Part shown: one piece after another, positions 57,643 to 64,000 of the stretch
How positions within the stretch are numbered: the stretch's first letter is position 1
How the letters are laid out: every line of letters starts with the position of its first letter
NCBI RefSeq assembly: GCF_910592395.1
Contig: NC_088319.1
Coordinates: 14,012,001-14,076,000, forward strand
Source of the DNA: Lineus longissimus
Lineage: Eukaryota > Nemertea > Pilidiophora > Heteronemertea > Lineidae
Length of the DNA: 64,000 nucleotides
Reading direction: 5' to 3'
Position numbers and translations under genes: made by a program
Notes under the pieces: generated by a model
Told to the model about the DNA's origin: nothing
The model's input: only the letters and a program-made list of their open reading frames with translations
The model's database searches: none

Positions 57643-60600
57643 TTAAATCTGCATCACCAACTCGGACAACATTTGTGAATAGTTCTGCTCCACACTTAAA
57701 GAGGGCAGTGTCACAGATTTATCGCCCTCGCGAAGCGTCACTAGTTGTAAAGAAGAATGCCCTGAGTTTTGATAATGTTTGCTGTTTTCGATTGATAAAT
57801 GGGGAAACATTTTCTCTGTGACACATTCGACTAAGTACGGATCCTCTCCTGATAATAGTGTTGATGATGCAACGTGTTTTCGGGGCCTGAAATCAAACAA
57901 AAATTTGTGAAGTTATAGTATGTCGGAGCAAGGCAATCCTCAAAATCAAGTTGCTGAACTCTCAATTAATACTTTCCTATGGCACAGAAACCTATAAGGC
58001 TAAAGGCCACAACAACGACGCAGGAGCCGCCTTTGACATGCAATGCCTACAACGTCTTCTCACGATCAGATGGTTCAATCGTGTCAGGAACACCGAGATC
58101 AGGAGAAGAACAGGTCAACCCCTAGTCTCGCTGTTGGTGAAAAGGAGCAGGATGTTGGTTTGGACAGGTTTGTCGAATGGGCCGCGGGTACTGGACGTCA
58201 CATGTAGGGGGAAGTACATTGTATAATGAGAAGAAGCCAGGTCGTCTGCGAGCTACAGTACTAGTCTTATTGCCTCTTACCGCCCACGCCTGTAAGTTGA
58301 TGTTGAAAAGTGATTTAATGGCTTTTTGTCCGCTTCTCCGATTCCTTCGAATAATTTGAACAACAGATCTGTATTCGCGGCTGTCACTTTCCTCTCCGGT
58401 TTTGGCCTCTGTTTGATTTTTTCTTTGTCTTCTGGTGGCGTTACTGGACGGATCTCTGCCAAAAGGGAAAGATTTGATAAAAAAATGATGGATTACTTTT
58501 CTCATTTTCTGTAGACGCTATTATCTTGGATTAAAAAATCTTAACCCTTTTCAATTCTTCTTCTGTGTTTGAAGTGGCCCTTACTTAGATAGCTACATTG
58601 TATCACTGCAATTTGTCGAAGGTCACAAGTAAGGTCTAATTGAATCAGTTATCAAACCCACACACTCTACCCTGGCCCTGAAAACATCAATGACTTGATT
58701 GAATTGGTCTTACACTTACAGTATAATTTTTTTTTCACCAATAGAAAAATTGTAAGATAGGATGTTTCCCGTATCGAATCTATCTGTAATGATGATCAAA
58801 CCTCACCTGTGACATCATCTTTACACAATGGCGGCAAAGATGGGAAAACGGATGCCGGGGAACACACTTGGGGTTTGTTGGGTTGCTGCCAGAACGATTG
58901 TGGTAAGGCCCGTAATCTCATTGGGAGGGGCTCTGGAAGAAAAGAGCGATTATGAAAGTGGCAATCAAGTGTGGTATGCTGATCTGCTGATTATCAAATC
59001 TAGATGCATGTTAATGACTAATTAAACAACAAGATATGAAATCAATCACAGTCAAGAATTCTATTTTTAAACATGATTTTGGGTGGAACTCATATTAGAT
59101 AAGAATTCTGCATGGTCTACCCAGCATATGAATTTGAAACCAGTTATTGCCCGTAATCAGGTCACCTATTCTGCAATGGTCACAGCCTGATTTTGGTTTG
59201 ATGATTTTTGGGATGACCATTCTATTTTAAACACCAAAAGTCACTGTGAGAGCACACATAGGCCTCTTTTATGGGCTTCTGGAGGACAGCTACATTGTTG
59301 TTGGGGGTTAATTACAGAACATGTAATATATGTAGTGACAAAATAACAGTAAAGTAACACTGTAATGGCACTTAATGGGTTAAATTATAAATTGGCCACA
59401 ACAACTTCAGCGAACGTCATTCATACTTGACCACAACAAGGAAACAACTTAATTTAGGCCCTTACGTGCATAGCAGTATATGTCCATTCAGAGAAACTAA
59501 TAATTTATAACAACATTACTCAAGTCTGTTTCAGCCTTGGTTGACCTCAACCTGAACAGTCACAATACACTGAATGTATAAGAAATTTCTTTCAGCTTAG
59601 AGTGAATGAAATTTATTGGGCCTACATGTAATTAAACGATGTGGGAATTGGACGCATTCCATGCTTATTGGCATATGAATTTGACAATCAGATTTAAGGG
59701 AAAAAAATGTTAAGCCTAATGACACGCATAGCTGATTTTTGACAAAAACATTTTAAAACTATTTTTTTAGCTTTTTGTGTTTTCTTTTGTATATATTTAG
59801 CTTAGCTTTGTCTCAAATCCATGACAACACCATTGACTTCAGACTTTATTTTATAATTAGTTGATGGCGTGCATGACATTGGTTTTTTGACTTCACCATT
59901 AGACAGAGAAACTCTTTACATTTTCATATAGATTTGGGTATTCACTACTGGAAAATCTAAAAATTAGTTCAAATCTGAAATGCCTTGCCCAAGGACACCA
60001 ATACGAGAGAAAGTGAACAAAAACCCAATCTGGCCTGGCTGAGTTTAAAAGTGACTTATCCAAGGATACAGACAAATAGCTGGGGCCCTAGTTGAAGTCA
60101 AGTGGCCTGTCTGGGGATACAAATGATAAAGGTGAAAGCAGTTGCCCTATATTCTCCCAACGTGGCATAGGCCCAGGAGCCCCCATGCCAGGATACGACA
60201 TCTATCAAGTACAAGATCAAAAGCTACTTATTCATGTCTCAAACTATAGAAATTTGTCAAAAATGTCCACATTGTTTATCTTGGTCACTATGTACATTAC
60301 AATGGCATTTCGGCAAATTTACCAAAGAAATAAATGTACTGTTTATCTAAAATACATGTTCTAGCGAGATATCTATGACCCCATGTCATTCCTATTTGGA
60401 TGATATTGCCACTAGGCCCGGTAGGCCAAGATCACCAATTGTCAAACTGCATAAAGGTTGGATCGAGTTTTGAAAAGAATACTAATGGATCAGAAATCTC
60501 TGGAATTAAATATACCGGGTTAACAGAATGTAAATTCTGCATATATCAAAGCTAAGGGGTTGACTACTGGGTAGAAAGTGAACTTGGATGTAAATTTTCA

Positions 60601-62183
60601 CCAATGAAACTCATGGATAAACAAAGTGGAGAGTTATACAAAAGTAACTTTTACACTGACCTCCAAACTTAGTCACTGCATGTTATGCCACTTAAATTTT
60701 TCGACAGTCTGCAGCTATCAAACTTAAGCATTTTTAATGGTGCACTGTGTTACACTTTGAACAGTTCTGCATGGTTTTTCCATATAATAGTGGAAAATTA
60801 TAGATTTTTAATCTGGAAGCTATTTTCAAAGATACACCTACTATTGACTATTGCTGAAAATGATTCATCTGAATTACTAATGATTTTGTATTTTAGGGGT
60901 GCAATTAAAAAGGTCATTAATTGATTTTTTCCAATGATTGGTGATGGACTAACCTTTATTTATTATTGACTGCACTGGGCAACTGGCTAAATATAATGTA
61001 GTAATGGATCTATTTTTCCATCCTTATGATTCGTTCAGGAGAATTGATATTGCACAGTAGCAGTTTCTGGTAAGGCCTAGATGAGATCAAGCGTATACCT
61101 CTGTAGTAACAGGTAGTTGTGTATCTCTGATGAGAGAATTCTCCAACAAAGAAATCTCTGGAATTGAGTGTTCCTAAATTTGTTTCATAATACAATGTAA
61201 ATATCATACGTTTCAATAGAAAGGCACATCACTGCTCTATTATTGATGGCCTGAACTTTACATAGGTTTTTAGCATTGGTTTGATTAATGATGACAAAAT
61301 TATTGCCATTTCCTTCACTTAGATACAGGTAAACATTCTGTTATTAATAGCAGCAATGGATTAAGAGCAATGGCAACACTAATGATATCAGTGGGACACA
61401 AGGTCTCAAAATGTACAGGGTGTACACAGGAAAAAAAAAGATGGAAATGCTACCCGCCCGCCCGAGGCCCCCTGCTACATACTCCGGCACAGTGATAGGT
61501 GGCGAGGCGGTCCTACTCTAGAATATAATCGCCGCTTTGGAGTTTAATGCCCCCTGCCATTTTGAAATCAACCAGATATTGACAAATTTCACAGGCAATT
61601 GAGTTTAATTTTATCTTTTTAGGATAGTAAATGTCAGGGTCTACACATTTCAAGGGGAATAACGTCCATACCAAAACCTAGGGACATGCCCCACTGCACA
61701 TGATGTTCCTAGGTTGTGGTACGGACTATTGTGGATTTATAGGGACCGGAAACATCTACCCGCATTATTATGTAATGAAAATGACGCTGGATAAATTCAT
61801 CAGAATGAAATCATGACCCTACCTCTCCTTGGTTTTGATTTTGGTGGCGTGGGATCTCGTTTCTTAAGTCCTTCTCGAATGGCTAATGCCGTCTTTTTTT
61901 TCTTTAACTTTGGTTTTGATAAGATAATTGTCTGTCCATGATGGCTGAAGCCAGGGGGCCGAATATAAATCGGGCCACTAGCCGTGCTGCTGTTTCCTGG
62001 CGAACTGACATTTTCGTACTCAGTGGAGCTCAGGGCTGGTGTATCGGCCTTGTCGTCTTCGTCTTCATCGCTGGTTGTGACCAGGGGTGCTGTTGGTCTG
62101 CGTTTCCCACCACTGGATGGCGGGTCTGTGGGCGTGGTCCCAGCGTGCGATGAAACCACGCGAAGGATAAGAGTCTGAGCCAT
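57643..62183 (-). CDS. Candidate TEAD-binding protein (YAP/FAM181-like omega-loop)
   Basis: Four exons: 61823-62183, 58807-58932, 58281-58455 and 57643-57886. All are GT-AG with matching phases, giving 301 residues from the ATG at 62183 (an upstream exon is possible). Residues 1-120 are disordered with an acidic tract (SDEDEDDKAD, 38-47) and a basic tract (KPKLKKKK, 90-97) that could serve nuclear import. Residues 124-138 read PMRLRALPQSFWQQP. This closely matches the TEAD-binding omega-loop of YAP (PMRLRKLPDSFFKPP) and of FAM181A (PMRKRQLPASFWEEP), including the Met, Arg, Leu, Ser and Phe that contact TEAD in YAP. Exon 3 holds NTDLLFKLFEGI (190-201), which fits the LxxLF helix that contacts TEAD in YAP, but here it follows the loop instead of preceding it. 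There are no WW domains and no VGLL-type motif. TEAD binding is inferred. The C-terminal 80 residues are unrecognised. Confidence 0.85.
57922..58170 (+). mobile_element. Non-LTR retrotransposon 3' fragment
   Basis: The plus strand encodes LSYGTETYKA, then MQCLQRLLTIRWFNRVRNTE and IRRRTGQPLVSLLVKRSR, the usual end of a LINE reverse-transcriptase frame. It is 5'-truncated, lies antisense in the last intron of the TEAD-motif gene, and belongs to the same family as 37456-37720. Confidence 0.8.
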
Positions 62184-62984
62184 AGGAAGCCAACAAGTCA
62201 ATCAAAGCCTGATCCTAGGCTCAGTTAATGATATACAATGTATACAACTATACAGTAATACACAGGTCACAACAGATCTTGGCAGCCAAGCTAAGTCATA
62301 AAATGAACCACAATCACAAACAGAAAAAGAAAATGTATCCCTCTTTGACACACCACTTCCTTCTGCTCCTTCACTATTATAGTCCCTTATATAATTGTCT
62401 CCTCAGAACGACGATTCAAAACAGCCAAAAATAGACTGGGAAAACTAATTAATGACACCGGCGTGAAAAGAGACCATGCCACACGTTTACCGGTCGCCAC
62501 GGTGCACATATACACAAACGTCCTAGAAATCTGCTGGGGCACGTCAGATATCCAAAAATAGAGCACAACAGGCTTTATTCTTTAGACTTAGTCCCAGAAA
62601 CCCGGCGACTGCAAACATCGTTCTTAGTCTGATAAAGACCACAAAAACACCATTTCTGCCTCAGTCATCCCAATAGTAATGTTTCGTAATGGTTCACTTC
62701 GTCACTGCAGCACTAGCCAGCTGATAATCGCCATTTTTTCTATTTAGATACAATGTTTTCACTTGTTATTATGGCGTTATAAACATAGTATCTCCGTTGC
62801 TAAGGACGTCACTAGCGAGTTAAAAGTGCGCGAAATTTGATTGGTTAAATTCGGACAGGGGGAATTCCCACATTTTCACCTTTGTTCGCATTGATTGGTT
62901 AATACTCTTCATTGTCTCTTTGACCCTTTGAGGTCGGGAACATGATACAATTGTGATAATGATTATGCTTATGATATGATCTGG

Positions 62985-63225
62985 CATAAGTGATAGACCG
63001 AATAATGACTGACATCATTGGTGCCACTGGGTGTAACAGCATTTGTTATCTCGCCATGCAGGTCTGGTTGCGACAGTATCTGCAAATCTCATCAGGTCTG
63101 GTTGTGCCAGCATCTCCAGCTGTCTATCACTCAGATCTGGTAGTGACAGCACTATGCTGTATTATCAGGTCTGGTTGTGGCAGCATGTTATGATATAGTT
63201 GTTGCAGTATCTGCTATCTCCTGCT
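62985..63225. repeat. Degenerate tandem repeat, 35-50-bp unit
   Basis: Four to five copies of 'tctggttgtgacagtatctgc' with variants ('gtgccagcatct', 'tagtgacagcac', 'gtggcagcat'). It lies in the divergent intergenic region, upstream of the right-edge gene. Confidence 0.75.
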
Positions 63226-63427
63226 TTCATGCAATTTCTCTCATGGTTTGACCTACTTACGTTCGAGGTACGTTGCAGGTCACCTGTCTATGCTGCCACC
63301 TATTAGTGAGGACAATAACTAGTATTCTCGGCAAATGTAGAATAATCTCAGGAAATACATCACAGTCCATTTAATATTTCCAATTAAAATCATGCTAAAA
63401 CATGTAAAAAGCAACAGTAATTCCAAT

Positions 63428-63957
63428 ATGTTAGACACGAAATACCTCAAGCATGAGGTGGAATTAACTCAGAGACATCAGGAAATGTAAGTGGGCATGT
63501 TAAGGTTGTTTTCTGTCACATTTTGTGGTAATTTTTCTTCACCATTTTCTCTAGTAGTCTACTATATACTACTACCTAAAAATGCATTGCATTTTACTAT
63601 ACATTGTATATGCATACTATTATAGGCCATGGCCATACATACGTGCATAGTTTGTACAATACACACAAATGAGTCTAAGCTGGCAAAGCAATTAGCAAAG
63701 AAGAGACCCTCAAGAAGAGAGGTCATGTCTGAATGTACAAACCTTACCAATACCATCGACATCGACATCGTCATCATATCTGGGACCAAAGAAAAACCTG
63801 AAAGGCTGAATGTGATTCTATTGTTGGTTTCAGTATCTTGAGACGCGAGGCACTACTGAATGGAACCGAGGCTTTTTATGATGACAAAGATGACAAGTCG
63901 GGATCGTTTATTGGGACGTACAATAATGCCATTGAGAGAAATCAACTTTTACTCCAG
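63428..63957 (+). CDS. CEP15: CEP15 (C3orf14)-like protein, 5' part only
   Basis: Two exons are visible: 63428-63486 (ATG to GT at phase 2) and 63834-63957 (acceptor to the GT of 'caggtactgg', phase 0). Joined, they give 61 residues beginning MLDTKYLKHEVELTQRHQEI, then ILRREALLN and a stretch ending TYNNAIERNQLLLQ. The pattern 'E..L..RH.EI...R..LL..'E, a short acidic linker and 'A..RN..LL' matches the N-terminal half of the human 128-residue centrosomal protein C3orf14/CEP15. The rest lies beyond the window. It diverges from the TEAD-motif gene with 1.24 kb between the two ATGs. The call is moderate because the protein is short and compared from memory of the family. Confidence 0.6.
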
Positions 63958-64000
63958 GTACTGGTAAAATAAAATGTTGTCCTTAGAGTAGAATGGTTTA

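Noticed and set aside
1-64000. tRNA, rRNA and CRISPR features
   Set aside because: I looked for tRNA B-box words and regular short repeats with unique spacers and found no convincing case. A covariance-model scan would settle tRNAs and small RNAs.

Overview
The window looks like nuclear DNA of a metazoan, probably a marine invertebrate. Genes are split by many short GT-AG introns, the protein families are animal ones (GalNAc4S-6ST-like sulfotransferase, NIP7, DJ-1/PARK7, a YAP/FAM181-type TEAD-binding motif, a CEP15-like N-terminus), and the intergenic DNA holds fold-back elements, minisatellites, homopolymer C tracts and non-LTR retrotransposon tails. No operon or bacterial feature is visible. 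A closer taxonomic call from sequence alone would be a guess. All gene models come from reading splice sites and frames by eye; intron phases were checked for every junction reported.

Left half (1 to about 32,600) is gene-poor. It holds a ~34-bp minisatellite at the left edge, a ~140-bp degenerate tandem array (6422-6930), several fold-back elements (9853-10077, 18985-19088, 19400-19541, 27863-27950, 31410-31790) and a group of GC-rich palindromes (30266-30793). One short coding-like frame at 22673-22918 (minus) has an in-frame TGA and sits under an RFX X-box palindrome and an ETS motif.

Right half is gene-rich. On the minus strand, read from the low coordinate: a type II membrane carbohydrate sulfotransferase like CHST15 (32643-35776), a secreted/single-pass leucine-rich-repeat protein (36523-39330), and a 709-residue uncharacterised protein with a C-terminal coiled coil (41600-45984). 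Head to head with the last, on the plus strand, is the ribosome-assembly factor NIP7 (47099-48929), behind a promoter with NRF1, ETS and E-box motifs, followed by DJ-1/PARK7 (49563-51103). After a 6.5-kb gene-free stretch with a ~45-bp minisatellite comes a minus-strand gene (57643-62183) for a 301-residue protein with an excellent TEAD-binding omega-loop and a possible LxxLF helix, in the opposite order to YAP. At the right edge, diverging from it, is the 5' end of a plus-strand CEP15 (C3orf14)-like gene, cut by the window end.

The most interesting points are the candidate TEAD-binding protein, a near-identical 121-bp duplication in PARK7 that creates a partial exon lacking the catalytic cysteine, and the TGA-interrupted frame at 22.7-22.9 kb. 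Functionally the genes are unrelated housekeeping, Golgi, surface and possible cilium/centrosome genes, with no sign of a joint pathway.
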